Shown here piece after piece: positions 1 to 10,057 of a stretch of DNA of 64,000 nucleotides. The notes beneath the pieces are model-generated. The model worked only from the letters and a program-made list of their open reading frames with translations. It was not told the origin of the DNA and made no database searches. How positions within the stretch are numbered: the stretch's first letter is position 1; each line of letters starts with the position of its first letter. Location of the stretch: assembly GCA_021772835.1 (NCBI GenBank), contig JAJFLE010000084.1:1-64000 (forward strand), in the 5' to 3' direction. The position numbers and the translations under genes are program-made. This DNA comes from Mariprofundus sp. Its GTDB lineage: Bacteria; Pseudomonadota; Zetaproteobacteria; Mariprofundales; Mariprofundaceae.

Positions 1-105
1 GCGTTGAAAAACATCAGCAAAAAGTGGACGATGCCTATCAGAGATTGGAAAGCAGCACTAAACCGCTTTAGCATTCAATTCGACGACAGGATGCCAAGGC
101 AGTAA
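1..105 (+). mobile_element. C-terminal end of an IS256/mutator-family transposase (truncated by window start)
   Basis: Frame 1 reads [34 protein letters not shown], the typical IS256-family transposase C-terminus ([21 protein letters not shown]). Confidence 0.85.
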
Positions 106-156
106 ACCAAAGCCGTTTACACAAAATTTCTTACACCCTCCCACCGGGAGGGACTT

Positions 157-660
157 ATGAACAGGTATCGCTGTATATTGCTCTGTGTTCTGCTGCTGGC
201 CGGGACACAGGCACGTGCAGATCACGGGATCAGCGTCTGCACCGACATGACCAATCCCGACGCCCGCCTGGCCTGCAACGATAAAGCAGCCTGCTACCAG
301 CTGGAAACAAGCGATCCTCCTCTCCCATAGACCTCTGGTTTGCCTATACCCAGCAGTCCGACTGGCAACTCTATAATAGCTCTCGTTCATCACCGTTTCG
401 CGATACCAACTATGCGCCTGAACTGATTCTCAGCTTAACCATGGATATCAAGCTGCCCCACATGCACTGGAAAATATTCAATACGGGCTTTATGCATCAA
501 TCCAATGGCCGTTCCGGTATATATTCACGCAACTGGAATCGCGTGTAACTGCAGGCGGGTCTGGAATGGGGGGATTTTCTGTTTACGTTTCGTTCCTGGT
601 ATCGCCTCCCGGCAGCTGTGAGCAAGGATGACAATCCTGATATTCGGCCTGGGCCTGTGC
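157..660 (+). pseudogene. pldA: Degenerate outer membrane phospholipase A (OMPLA)
   Basis: Signal-peptide ORF MNRYRCILLCVLLLAGTQARA... ends at TAG 328-330; the shifted frame reads DLWFAYTQQSDWQLYNSSRSSPFRDTNYAPEL...HQSNGRSGIYSRNWNRV* (OMPLA catalytic HxSNGRS..SRxWNR), then LQAGLEWGDFLFTFRSWYRLP...DDNPDI after a second stop. Confidence 0.85.
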
Positions 661-827
661 ATTGTCACCTGGCCATAACACGGTCACAACCAGACACAGC
701 AGAAGCTTCTTATGCTTGCCGTTTAGCCGAAAACGCTCAAACTACAGGAGCGCAAATAATGACTATTATGTAAAAAGATGTTTATACATTTAATCAGTTA
801 AATGGCTGCAAATGGAAAGGACATACA

Positions 828-1223
828 ATGAAATTCAGCTTTAACATGGAAGATGCGAGTCAGGTATTTGTGGGGGCATTTGCGCTCGCGGTGCCCATTG
901 CCTTTTCTGAAGAGGCATGGCGATTAGGAGAAACATTGCCTTTTCAGAATCTAATAATGTTGTTCTCGCTCTCAGTACTGTTTCTTACCCTTTTTACCTA
1001 CCAAAGTGTGTTTCAGAAAAATATTAAATCTCGTTTATCCGTATTCATTTTCCGTATAGTGATAGCGTACTTCATGACAGCGTTGGTTGTTGCTTTGGTT
1101 TTATTGTGTTTGGATAAACTTCCTCTGCTGGACGACCCTATAACATCGTTGAAACGCATTATAGTTATCACTATGCCAGCATCTATGGGGGCAATTATTG
1201 TGGATAGTTTTGACAAAGAATGA
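828..1223 (+). CDS. DUF2391-like integral membrane protein
   Basis: 131 aa, several hydrophobic helices, FSEEAWRLGETLP motif typical of this family. Confidence 0.6.
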   Translation: MKFSFNMEDASQVFVGAFALAVPIAFSEEAWRLGETLPFQNLIMLFSLSVLFLTLFTYQSVFQKNIKSRLSVFIFRIVIAYFMTALVVALVLLCLDKLPLLDDPITSLKRIIVITMPASMGAIIVDSFDKE

Positions 1224-1488
1224 GTCATAAGCATTTAACCCGGACTATTTATTCATCAATGCTGTTGCGCCCTTGCTTGTGCCTTTGTCTGCAACACATG
1301 CTTCATCAGTTTTCCGCATGCACTGCTAGGCACGCCTTCTTCTAAAATCCGTTGCAACCTAACGTCCGGCGCAATCGTTGTAAGTGACCACTGGAAGATA
1401 CAAAGGGTTTTACAAAAATCATCATATCAAACTCCTGTATTCCCAACATGAGACATACAAATGGCTGATGATGGCATCAGCCTGTGCG

Positions 1489-2565
1489 TTAGATCTGTTT
1501 TTCGGGGAAATCGGATTTGGCCTGCGGTTCTGGTCTGGCTTCTTCTTTGACGATGCGGACATCTTCACCGAACAACATGCTGATAAACGTCTGCCGCGTC
1601 AGATCGGAGGCGTCGTGGAATTGATTGAACGGCGTATGCCGCTGTTGCTCGGCCAGATCCAGTTCAATACCCCAGATCGGTTTCGTGGAAGTGGGCAGCA
1701 TGGAGTAGCGGGCATCACCAATCACAGGTTTATCGCCCGGAACCAGGGTAATATAACCATCGGAGAAAAATTCGAAGCGTTTGATATCGCCGGCCAATAC
1801 CGAATCGAGTGACAGCTGTGGCAGATCAGTCAGTTCAAAGCGTTTGACCGATTCGCCCATATAGAATTTTTCACCGGCAACGCCAACCCGGAAAGCATCA
1901 ACATGGAAATAACCGCCCGACTCATAAACCGAACGCCATAACACCAGATTACCCATCGTTGGTTTAATTTCGATGCGCTCCACCGTGTGTCCGCGTGATT
2001 CTGCCAGAGCCATGGCCATGGCTTCCACACGCTCGTGTTGGGCTAATCCGACCAGCATATAGGAGATGGCAAAGCAGACGCCAAAGGTGGCATATCGCGG
2101 TGTACGTTTCACGGCAGCAAAGGCAATCGCAGCAATGAGCGCAATGGAAAACAGTGGATCGAGAATGGAAATGATATTCCAGGAGATACGTTCATCACTC
2201 AACGGCCACAACAGAGAAGTACCATAAGAAGTACATGCGTCGATCAACCCGGATGTACCATATCCGGCTGTGGTAAACAGCAGCAGACGTTTGAATGGCA
2301 GATACTTTTTCAACACCGGCCACATCAGCAGGGCAGCGATCAGACCACCGAAGGGAATAAAAAATATCGAGTGGGTAAAATGGCGGTGGAAATCAAGTTG
2401 CAGCAAAGGATCCACATCCGACTGGGTAAACAGTGCATCGATGTCGGCAAGCAGGCCTGCCAGAAAACCGATCACCAGCGCCAGTCGCGTTTCATGCCCT
2501 TTCGAAAAACTCTGGGCCAGTACAGCACCAGCCAGTCCCTGTGTCACTATATCCATAGTGGGCAA
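1489..2565 (-). CDS. Membrane-bound metal-dependent hydrolase (YdjM/DUF457-type)
   Basis: MDIVTQGLAGAVLAQ...GLLADIDALF...HRHFTHSIFFIP and TSYGTSLLWPLSDERISW motifs. Confidence 0.8.
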   Translation of the reverse strand: MPTMDIVTQGLAGAVLAQSFSKGHETRLALVIGFLAGLLADIDALFTQSDVDPLLQLDFHRHFTHSIFFIPFGGLIAALLMWPVLKKYLPFKRLLLFTTAGYGTSGLIDACTSYGTSLLWPLSDERISWNIISILDPLFSIALIAAIAFAAVKRTPRYATFGVCFAISYMLVGLAQHERVEAMAMALAESRGHTVERIEIKPTMGNLVLWRSVYESGGYFHVDAFRVGVAGEKFYMGESVKRFELTDLPQLSLDSVLAGDIKRFEFFSDGYITLVPGDKPVIGDARYSMLPTSTKPIWGIELDLAEQQRHTPFNQFHDASDLTRQTFISMLFGEDVRIVKEEARPEPQAKSDFPEKQI

Positions 2566-2624
2566 TCGTGCCGATTCCGGGTCTTCACCTCAAGCTCGGA
2601 CATACTGAATAAACCAGCGCTTCC

Positions 2625-5288
2625 TTAACCGGCACCTGCAGTTGTTTTACCAAGACGCGTGACAACCCCCCGGTATCCATCCACCTCCAGCAGCTCCCCC
2701 TCCTCAATCAAATCGAAGATACCCGGCAGATTCACTACTGCCGGAATACCGAACTCTCTTGCAACGATTGCCCCGTGCGAAAGATAACCGCCTGTCTCCA
2801 TGACCAGCGCACCCGCCTTCAGAAACAACGGGGTCCAGGATGGATCTGTCGAAGGCGAAACGAGAACTTCTCCCTGCAGCAAACGATGACCCTCCACCGG
2901 TGAGTTGAGCAATCTCGCAATACCTTGTGCCTTGCCGCTGCCCACGGCTACGCCGCTGAATGTCTGCTCAGTTGACGCCTTCAGGTCAGCAGCGACATAA
3001 GCAGAACTCCGATTTCCTGCATGCTCAATGACGACCGGATCAACAGGCGCCTCAGCCCAGGCCGCCATCTGCTGTTGTCTGACAGCAATGCGCGGCTTCA
3101 GTCCTGCGCCATCAACCTCTCCGGAGAGAACATCGCAAACCTCCGGCGCCGTGAGATTCCATATGTCATCAGCCTGAATAATCAGGCCTTGCTGCTGCCA
3201 CATCGTGCCGACGGCCAGAATTGTCCTGCATTGCGCCTCCATCAATGCCATCAGTGCGCTGCGAGCCGCCTCCCTGTGATGGGTCTCACGAATACTGCCT
3301 CTGATCAGACTGCGCAGCAGCGGGTACAACCAGAAGGGGGCCTTCTGTTTTAACCGCGCATGCGCTACTTTGGCATTGTGTTGTTGCCGCTGCCTGAGCG
3401 GAGCGATATCGGTATGCATCAACGCTGCGATAGTGTCGAGCAGGTAACCCGGCTCATCACGCCAGCGTGCATGGCGGAAGTAACTCTCATATACAGCCCG
3501 ATGACCGTATTGCTCAAGAAACCCTTCAAATGCTATTCGGAAAGGATTATCCGCGGCCAAATGATGCCGCCAGTTTTGATCACGATTTTTCGTTTCCAAC
3601 CACTGCCGAGCAGCTTTATTGAGCAAGGCTGTATGCGCCAGCTCAACCATTGCATAGGCCTGTCGGGCTGTGACCGTTGGCTCTTCTCCGGTAAGCAAGG
3701 CAGCCACCATGGCATGGCCTTCGCCGGGCAGCAGCTTGTTGATTTTATCCACCAGCATGGAGATGCTGGCACCGCTGGATGCCTGCAGGAAGAAGATCTC
3801 TTGTGAACTGCCAACATAGCGGGCCTGATCAAGTATGCTTTGCAACAGTTCCTGCTCATTTTGAGCAACAGGCTGAAGTCGCCAGCTTTTCGCGGTGGCA
3901 TGCGCCTGCTGCAGCGCTGAATCGGCTCGCTTGCGCATTTTTCCCGAGGCGATCAGGTAACGCATCAGGTATTTTAGCCTGGAAAACTTCTGCCGTATAT
4001 CCGCTTTGGGCACATCAATTTCCGGCTGATGGCCACCCATCAGATCACTGGTCGCCCGTGGTTCCAGCCCGAACACAGCGAAGTATTCCCACTGCATCAG
4101 TGACAGGTTGAGATACAGCCTGCCGTTCAACAAACCGGCGCGCTGCAATCCGGGCTGAAGCGGATAACCGGCCATCTTCAAACCCTGCTCAAGCAGCAGG
4201 TTCACCATTCTACGCGAGTAAAACCAGTCAATAGCTGACAGCGGATAGGGAAGCAATTCGCAGGTGTTGCCGCGCGACCAGATATCGGGCTGTCCCAACA
4301 GGCCGTCATATGTATTCCTCCCCCGACTGGTAACGGGGCGAGCCTGCACCAGCCAGAACTGCCGAGCGTCACGGACCCACTCCAGGTCAAAAAACGGGGC
4401 GCTGAAGTCCATGGCAATCGCAGCATTTCGAAGCAGACGGCCAAGCTTCAGAACCTCTTGATCAGATAACACCCTTTGCCGGGCACGTTCGGTTGATGTG
4501 GTTACACTCTCACAGCCTTCGACGACTGGCATAGTGGTGACCTTTTTTTCGCCAACCTGATAACGATCTATGGTTAGCGAACCGTCCAGTGGACTTTCTG
4601 CCAGTATGATTTCATCACCGCCGGTTAAGCCACCGACCAGTGCCTCGCCCAGCCCCCAGTTGGCGTGGATGACCGTGCGGTCATCACGACCTGAAACAGG
4701 ATCGCATGTAAAAGCGATGCCGCTGGCTTCGGCCGACAACAACGGCATGATCAGCACAGCCATATTCGCAGTTTGATCTTTTATCTTCATACGGTGACGA
4801 TAGACAACCGCCGCCGGACTCCATTGTGACACCCACACCTCAATGATACTGCGAGCGACTGCCTGCGCACCGATCACGTTTAATCTGGAACGGTGAATGC
4901 CGGCAAACGACGCGGTAGCGGAATCCTCGGCCGCAGCTGATGAACGAATTGCCAACGGCTGTGCATGCCAGCTGCTGTCAGTGATCGCCTCGTTGATCGA
5001 GTGCAGCAGACCAGCAGGCAGTGCTACACTTAGCAGACTCTCCTGCAGTTCGAGCAGCAACTCCTGATTGCCATCGTTGAGCATGCACTCTACAGCCTGG
5101 GCAACCGATTCTTTCAAACCTGAATTGCCCAACCACTGCTGCGCGACCCTGACGGGAATGATCATGACTTTGGGAACAGGCAATCCGTAGCGAGCCAGCT
5201 GCGCCAGATTCCAACCTTTGCCGCCAGCCTGTTCCACGCCTGCAGCGATGATTTCATCCCATTGCCTGAGCAACAACGGGCCACTCAC
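2625..5288 (-). CDS. PEP synthase/rifampicin phosphotransferase-like enzyme (ATP-grasp plus C-terminal phosphohistidine domain)
   Basis: N-terminal PPDK ATP-grasp (GGKGWNLAQL, IRSSAAAEDSATASFAGIH, LEWVRD) and C-terminal GGYLSHGAIVAREFGIPAVVNL; no PEP/pyruvate TIM barrel recognised. Confidence 0.8.
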   Translation of the reverse strand: MSGPLLLRQWDEIIAAGVEQAGGKGWNLAQLARYGLPVPKVMIIPVRVAQQWLGNSGLKESVAQAVECMLNDGNQELLLELQESLLSVALPAGLLHSINEAITDSSWHAQPLAIRSSAAAEDSATASFAGIHRSRLNVIGAQAVARSIIEVWVSQWSPAAVVYRHRMKIKDQTANMAVLIMPLLSAEASGIAFTCDPVSGRDDRTVIHANWGLGEALVGGLTGGDEIILAESPLDGSLTIDRYQVGEKKVTTMPVVEGCESVTTSTERARQRVLSDQEVLKLGRLLRNAAIAMDFSAPFFDLEWVRDARQFWLVQARPVTSRGRNTYDGLLGQPDIWSRGNTCELLPYPLSAIDWFYSRRMVNLLLEQGLKMAGYPLQPGLQRAGLLNGRLYLNLSLMQWEYFAVFGLEPRATSDLMGGHQPEIDVPKADIRQKFSRLKYLMRYLIASGKMRKRADSALQQAHATAKSWRLQPVAQNEQELLQSILDQARYVGSSQEIFFLQASSGASISMLVDKINKLLPGEGHAMVAALLTGEEPTVTARQAYAMVELAHTALLNKAARQWLETKNRDQNWRHHLAADNPFRIAFEGFLEQYGHRAVYESYFRHARWRDEPGYLLDTIAALMHTDIAPLRQRQQHNAKVAHARLKQKAPFWLYPLLRSLIRGSIRETHHREAARSALMALMEAQCRTILAVGTMWQQQGLIIQADDIWNLTAPEVCDVLSGEVDGAGLKPRIAVRQQQMAAWAEAPVDPVVIEHAGNRSSAYVAADLKASTEQTFSGVAVGSGKAQGIARLLNSPVEGHRLLQGEVLVSPSTDPSWTPLFLKAGALVMETGGYLSHGAIVAREFGIPAVVNLPGIFDLIEEGELLEVDGYRGVVTRLGKTTAGAG

Positions 5289-5887
5289 CGGCTGGCTCCG
5301 TAACCATTGAGAAACAGGTCAAAAACAGTAGAGAACTCATCGTTCAATGCAGTGTCGTCGTTATTGATCCAGCGTATGAGTGCGCCAAAGTAGAGAAATG
5401 AGAAGTAGTAGACAGCGCTTTCCAGTGGCAGGTCGAGACGAAACTCGCCACGTTCAATCCCTCGCCTGATCAGCTCCGTAAAGATTTTATCGATACCGCT
5501 GCGCTGCTGTGATCCTGAATTTGAGGCCGAATTCATTCGAAAATGCAGATAGTGCGGCATGTATTGCCGGCGTTTTTCCGACCAGTCGGCACTTAATGCA
5601 AGAAAGTGCTTCATACGCTGTGCGGACTCTGGAATCTGTGCAAGGGACTCCATCAGTTGAGGTTTTTGCTGCTTAAGCTCATTGTGAAAGTAGTGCTGCA
5701 GCAAGGCTTCCTTGACCGGAAAATATTTATACAGCGTGCCTTTGGCAACATCAGCTTCCGTTGCAATGGCTTCCATGGTCACGTTTCCAAACCCATATTG
5801 CTCAAACAGTAACCAGGCAATTTCAGCAATCTGGTCTACCGTGTCTCTGCGTTTACGCTCCCTACGCCCCATATCTGCGCTCACCAT
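5285..5887 (-). CDS. TetR/AcrR family transcriptional regulator
   Basis: HTH IAWLLFEQYGFGNVTMEAIATEADVAKGTLYKYFPVKEALL; start placed at MVSADMGRR, preceded by GGAGGG; ORF extends to 5959. Confidence 0.85.
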   Translation of the reverse strand: MVSADMGRRERKRRDTVDQIAEIAWLLFEQYGFGNVTMEAIATEADVAKGTLYKYFPVKEALLQHYFHNELKQQKPQLMESLAQIPESAQRMKHFLALSADWSEKRRQYMPHYLHFRMNSASNSGSQQRSGIDKIFTELIRRGIERGEFRLDLPLESAVYYFSFLYFGALIRWINNDDTALNDEFSTVFDLFLNGYGASR

Positions 5888-5910
5888 GTCACCCTCCGCC
5901 ATTAACTGAA

Positions 5911-5932
5911 CGTCGTATAATATTGAACGACG
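5911..5932. promoter_or_regulatory. Imperfect palindrome, candidate TetR operator overlapping a TATAAT-like element
   Basis: CGTCGTATAAT|ATTGAACGACG, 22 bp, about 25-45 nt upstream of the tetR start. Confidence 0.5.
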
Positions 5933-6086
5933 GCTACATATGTCAAGCAGGTGCATCAAATCAGAAAATCGTCAATCGTCTGTGGCACACTGCAGGCAGC
6001 ACGGGTTTCACAACATACCACTAACGGCTTTCCTGTTGCAGACGAAAATCTGTATAAACAGAATCCATGCCGTTACCATTGCTCCC

Positions 6087-7007
6087 ATGCATATTTTTCA
6101 CTCATGGGAACAAGCCAAGCTGTCCCACATCAAAGGCGGTGCCATTACCGTTGGTAACTTCGATGGTGTGCACATGGGCCATGAGCAGGTGCTGGCTGAG
6201 ACCAACGGCCATGCCAGGGCAGCCCAGGGACCTACGATAGTTGTGACATTTGAGCCGCATCCGCGTGCCGTGCTCTACCCTGAAGAAGCACCACGCCGCC
6301 TCTGCCATGTGCAGGAGCGTTTGCAGTATCTGGAAGCCGCAGGTGTGGATGCAGTATTGCTGCTGGAATTCACCAGAGAGCTGGCCACATGGTCAGCCGA
6401 AAAATTTTCCAACACCCTGCATGAGACATTCACCTTCAAACATATTCACGTCGGTTACGACTTTGCCTTCGGCCGTGACAGACAGGGTCATGTGGATGAC
6501 CTGCGCAGACTCGGCGAAACACAGGATTTTAACGTCACTGAAGCTTCGGCATTTGAAATGCTTGGTGGCGTGGTCTCATCCTCGCGTATCCGCTCTGCCG
6601 TTGAAGCGGCTGATTTCGAGCTGGCAAAAAAACTGCTCGGCCGCGACTATTCGATTGCCGGTACGGTTTTGCATGGTGACAAACGCGGACGAGAGATGAA
6701 TTTTCCCACCGCCAATGTTGATGTTGCCGACCTTGCCCACCCTCCGGTTGGCATTTATGCCGTGCGTGCCAACTCCTGTGATACACAGTGGAATGGCGCG
6801 GCCTACCTCGGCTACCGTCCCACCTTTAATGGTCGTACGCTGCTGCTGGAAACCCACCTGCTCGATGATTCTCCTGATCTGTATGATCACAATCTAAATG
6901 TCAGCTTCATTCAACGCATTCGTGAAGATCGAAAATTTACCGGCCATGCCGATCTGGCCGAACAGATTGCCAAAGACTGCGAGGCAGCAAGAGCCATTCT
7001 CGCTTGA
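6087..7007 (+). CDS. ribF: Bifunctional riboflavin kinase/FAD synthetase
   Basis: AITVGNFDGVHMGHEQVL...FEPHPRAVLYP...SSSRIRSAVEAADFELAKKLLGRDYSIAGTVLHGDKRGREMNFPTANV. Confidence 0.95.
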   Translation: MHIFHSWEQAKLSHIKGGAITVGNFDGVHMGHEQVLAETNGHARAAQGPTIVVTFEPHPRAVLYPEEAPRRLCHVQERLQYLEAAGVDAVLLLEFTRELATWSAEKFSNTLHETFTFKHIHVGYDFAFGRDRQGHVDDLRRLGETQDFNVTEASAFEMLGGVVSSSRIRSAVEAADFELAKKLLGRDYSIAGTVLHGDKRGREMNFPTANVDVADLAHPPVGIYAVRANSCDTQWNGAAYLGYRPTFNGRTLLLETHLLDDSPDLYDHNLNVSFIQRIREDRKFTGHADLAEQIAKDCEAARAILA

Positions 7008-7132
7008 TATTCCACAACAATTTTCACCGCCTTCGTCCTGCCAGTAAACATTCATTGTGTATCTAAACAGATGGGTGAGACAAAAGCCCATATATTGCCT
7101 ATCATGCGCAACGTTTTAACTGATACTGGGGT

Positions 7133-9925
7133 ATGACTGTGGCCAACGACAAACAATCGCAAGAAACATTCGATTATAAATCCAGCGTTTTCCTGCCGAA
7201 AACCGACTTTCCGATGCGTGGTGGGCTACCGCAGAGTGAGCCGAAACGGCTGGCAAAGTGGGAAGATGAAGATCTCCATGGGCAGATTCGTGAAGCGCGC
7301 AAGGGTGCCCCGAAATTCATCCTGCATGATGGACCGCCTTACGCCAACGGCAGCATCCACATCGGCCATGCCCTGAATAAAGTTCTCAAAGATATCGTGA
7401 TTCGTTCACGCACCATGCTTGGATTCGATGCGCCTTATGTGCCGGGCTGGGATTGCCATGGCCTGCCGATTGAGCTGAAGGTGGAAGAGAAGTTCAAAAA
7501 GAAGAAGCGCAAGAAAGAAGACATCAGCGATTCTGAATTTCGTAGCGAGTGCCGCGAATATGCCAAAGGGCAGATTGATGTACAGCGCGAAGAATTCAAA
7601 CGCCTGGGCATCACGGGTGACTGGGACAACCCATATGTCACCATGGACTATAAGTTCGAAGCCAATACCGTACGTGAAATCGGCCGTTTCCTTGCGAATG
7701 GCGGCCTGTATAAGGGTGCAAAACCTGTGCACTGGTGCGTATCCTGTGCCACAGCTCTGGCTGAAGCAGAAGTGGAATATGAGGACCACACCTCGCACTC
7801 CATCTATGTAAAGTTTACCGCAGGCGAAGACCTCACGGATGTCGCTGCTGAGTTGACCGGTAATGTTTCTATCGTCATCTGGACCACGACACCCTGGACC
7901 ATCCCTGCCAACCTCGCTGTGTCTGTTGGCCCGTCCATCGAATACTCAGCGGTTAAAATCACCGATACAGGTGACAATGCCAACCTCGAAGTTGGAGAAA
8001 TCCTGATCCTGGCTGAAGAACTTCGCGACGGTGTCATGCAGGCCATTGGCGCCAACGGTGAAGTGATCGCCCGCTTTACCGGCGACAAGCTGGATAAGCG
8101 TAAGTTCCGCCATCCGTATCTGGATCAGGATGCTCCGATTCTGGTTGGTGCTCATGTAACACTGGAAGCGGGAACCGGATCGGTACATACCGCACCGGGC
8201 CATGGCCAGGAAGATTACGAAATCGGCATGAAATACGGTCTGGCCGTTTTTAACCCGGTTGGCAATACCGGCGTGTTCGATGAAGCAACACCAGTAGTCG
8301 CTGGCCGCCATGTGTATCAGGCCAATGCCATGATGGTCGATCACCTGCGCGACTGCGGTGCCCTGCTGGAAACCAGCCAGATCAAACATTCCTACCCGCA
8401 CTGCTGGCGCTGCCATAAACCACTTATTTTCCGTGCCACGCCGCAATGGTTCATCTCCATGGAGAACAACGACCTGCGCAACAAGGCTCTGGCTGAAATC
8501 AAGAAAACCAAATGGACACCGGAATGGGGTGAAAACCGTATCCGTGCCATGGTGGAGCAGCGTCCTGACTGGTGTGTATCACGTCAGCGCAACTGGGGCG
8601 TGCCGATCACGGCCATTCGTTGCGAATGCGGCTCACACAAAGTCACTACGCCTGACGTTGTTGAAGCCATAGCCAAACAGGTTGAAGTCGCAGGCGCCGA
8701 TGTCTGGTTTGCCAAGGATGTAACAGCATTCTTGCCTGCAGATGCCACCTGCCCTGATTGCGGCGGCACTGATTTCACCAAAGAGACCGACATCCTCGAT
8801 GTCTGGTTCGATTCCGGCAGCACGCATGCCTGTGTACTTGAGCATCGGAACGACCTGCAAAGCCCTGCTGATCTCTATCTGGAAGGCTCTGACCAGCATC
8901 GTGGCTGGTTCCAGTCCTCGCTGCTGGAGAGTGTAGGCACGCGCGGTGTTGCACCGTTCAAAGGTGTGCTCACGCATGGTTTTGTGGTGGATAAAAATGG
9001 TAATAAAATGTCCAAATCCAAGGGCAATGTGATTGCACCGCAGAAAATCATTGAGCAACTGGGCTCCGACATTCTGCGCCTGTGGATTGCCTCAGCCGAC
9101 TATTCAGCTGATATCCGCATCTCCGATGAAATCCTTAAACAACTGGCTGAAGCCTATCGCCGTATCCGTAATACCATCCGTTTCCTGCTCGGTAATCTCG
9201 ATGGTTTTGATCCGGTTCGTGATGCTGTGCCGCTTGCCGAACGAACACCACTCGATCAGTGGGCCAGCCATCGCCTGTCACAGGTGGAACATGTCGTGCA
9301 TAATGCTTATGAACACTATCAGTTCCATCGCATCCATCAGGAAGTGCATAACTTCTGCTCGGTTGATCTGGGCGGATTCTATCTGGATATCATCAAGGAT
9401 CGCCTCTACTGCGATGCCTTTGACTCCAAGCGTCGCGCTTCTGCACGTGCTACCTTATACGACCTGTCCGACACACTGATCAGACTGATTGCGCCGATTG
9501 TGCCATTCACGGCCGATGAAGCATGGGACTACCTGCCGGGTTCCGATGAACGAAGCATCCATTTGCAGAGCCTCCATCCGGCTGCCGATATCAAGGTGGA
9601 TGAAAAAGCATGGGAAGCCTTCTTTACCGTGCGCGAACAGGTCAATACGGCCATGGATCTGGCCAAGAAGGATAAGGTGGTCGGCTCGTCCATTGCTGCG
9701 ACAGTCACGGTGCCAGGTCTGGATCATGCATTTGCCGAATCACTGGGTGAAAGCTGGGAGCAGCTGTTTATTGTTGCCAAAGTTGAAGCTGGCGACAACA
9801 TCACCATTACGGCGGCAGACGGTATCAAATGCCCGCGTTGCTGGAATGTTTCCAAACCTGCAGAACCGGCGCATGCACTGCACAATGCACTGTGCCCGCG
9901 CTGCTTTGAGGTTGTCGCAGGTTAA
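7133..9925 (+). CDS. ileS: Isoleucyl-tRNA synthetase
   Basis: HDGPPYANGSIHIGHALNKVLKD, VPGWDCHGLPIE, KMSKSKGN, C-terminal Zn motif CPRCWN...CPRC. Confidence 0.98.
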   Translation: MTVANDKQSQETFDYKSSVFLPKTDFPMRGGLPQSEPKRLAKWEDEDLHGQIREARKGAPKFILHDGPPYANGSIHIGHALNKVLKDIVIRSRTMLGFDAPYVPGWDCHGLPIELKVEEKFKKKKRKKEDISDSEFRSECREYAKGQIDVQREEFKRLGITGDWDNPYVTMDYKFEANTVREIGRFLANGGLYKGAKPVHWCVSCATALAEAEVEYEDHTSHSIYVKFTAGEDLTDVAAELTGNVSIVIWTTTPWTIPANLAVSVGPSIEYSAVKITDTGDNANLEVGEILILAEELRDGVMQAIGANGEVIARFTGDKLDKRKFRHPYLDQDAPILVGAHVTLEAGTGSVHTAPGHGQEDYEIGMKYGLAVFNPVGNTGVFDEATPVVAGRHVYQANAMMVDHLRDCGALLETSQIKHSYPHCWRCHKPLIFRATPQWFISMENNDLRNKALAEIKKTKWTPEWGENRIRAMVEQRPDWCVSRQRNWGVPITAIRCECGSHKVTTPDVVEAIAKQVEVAGADVWFAKDVTAFLPADATCPDCGGTDFTKETDILDVWFDSGSTHACVLEHRNDLQSPADLYLEGSDQHRGWFQSSLLESVGTRGVAPFKGVLTHGFVVDKNGNKMSKSKGNVIAPQKIIEQLGSDILRLWIASADYSADIRISDEILKQLAEAYRRIRNTIRFLLGNLDGFDPVRDAVPLAERTPLDQWASHRLSQVEHVVHNAYEHYQFHRIHQEVHNFCSVDLGGFYLDIIKDRLYCDAFDSKRRASARATLYDLSDTLIRLIAPIVPFTADEAWDYLPGSDERSIHLQSLHPAADIKVDEKAWEAFFTVREQVNTAMDLAKKDKVVGSSIAATVTVPGLDHAFAESLGESWEQLFIVAKVEAGDNITITAADGIKCPRCWNVSKPAEPAHALHNALCPRCFEVVAG

Positions 9926-10000
9926 TACCGGTTGCCATTCGGCCGGGAGGGGTGAATGGCGATGCCACATGGATGTGACATCTGATATCAGGATGATAAA

Positions 10001-10031
10001 AAAAACGCCCCGCTTATTAGCGGGGCGTTTT
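10001..10031 (+). terminator. Rho-independent terminator after ileS (possibly bidirectional)
   Basis: aaaaACGCCCCGcttattagCGGGGCGTttt. Confidence 0.85.
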
Positions 10032-10057
10032 CGTTTCTGCAGTTTGTGAAAATATAA

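Noticed and set aside
58-393. 111-aa minus-strand ORF at the window start
   Set aside because: Antisense to the transposase tail and the pldA remnant, both of which read as recognisable protein on the plus strand.
1224-1490. Possible remnant on the minus strand (APDVRLQRILEEGVPSSACGKLMKHVLQT)
   Set aside because: A short protein-like stretch, but no family could be named; not called.
1384-1812. 142-aa plus-strand ORF overlapping the metal-dependent hydrolase
   Set aside because: Mostly antisense to the hydrolase C-terminus; no motif.
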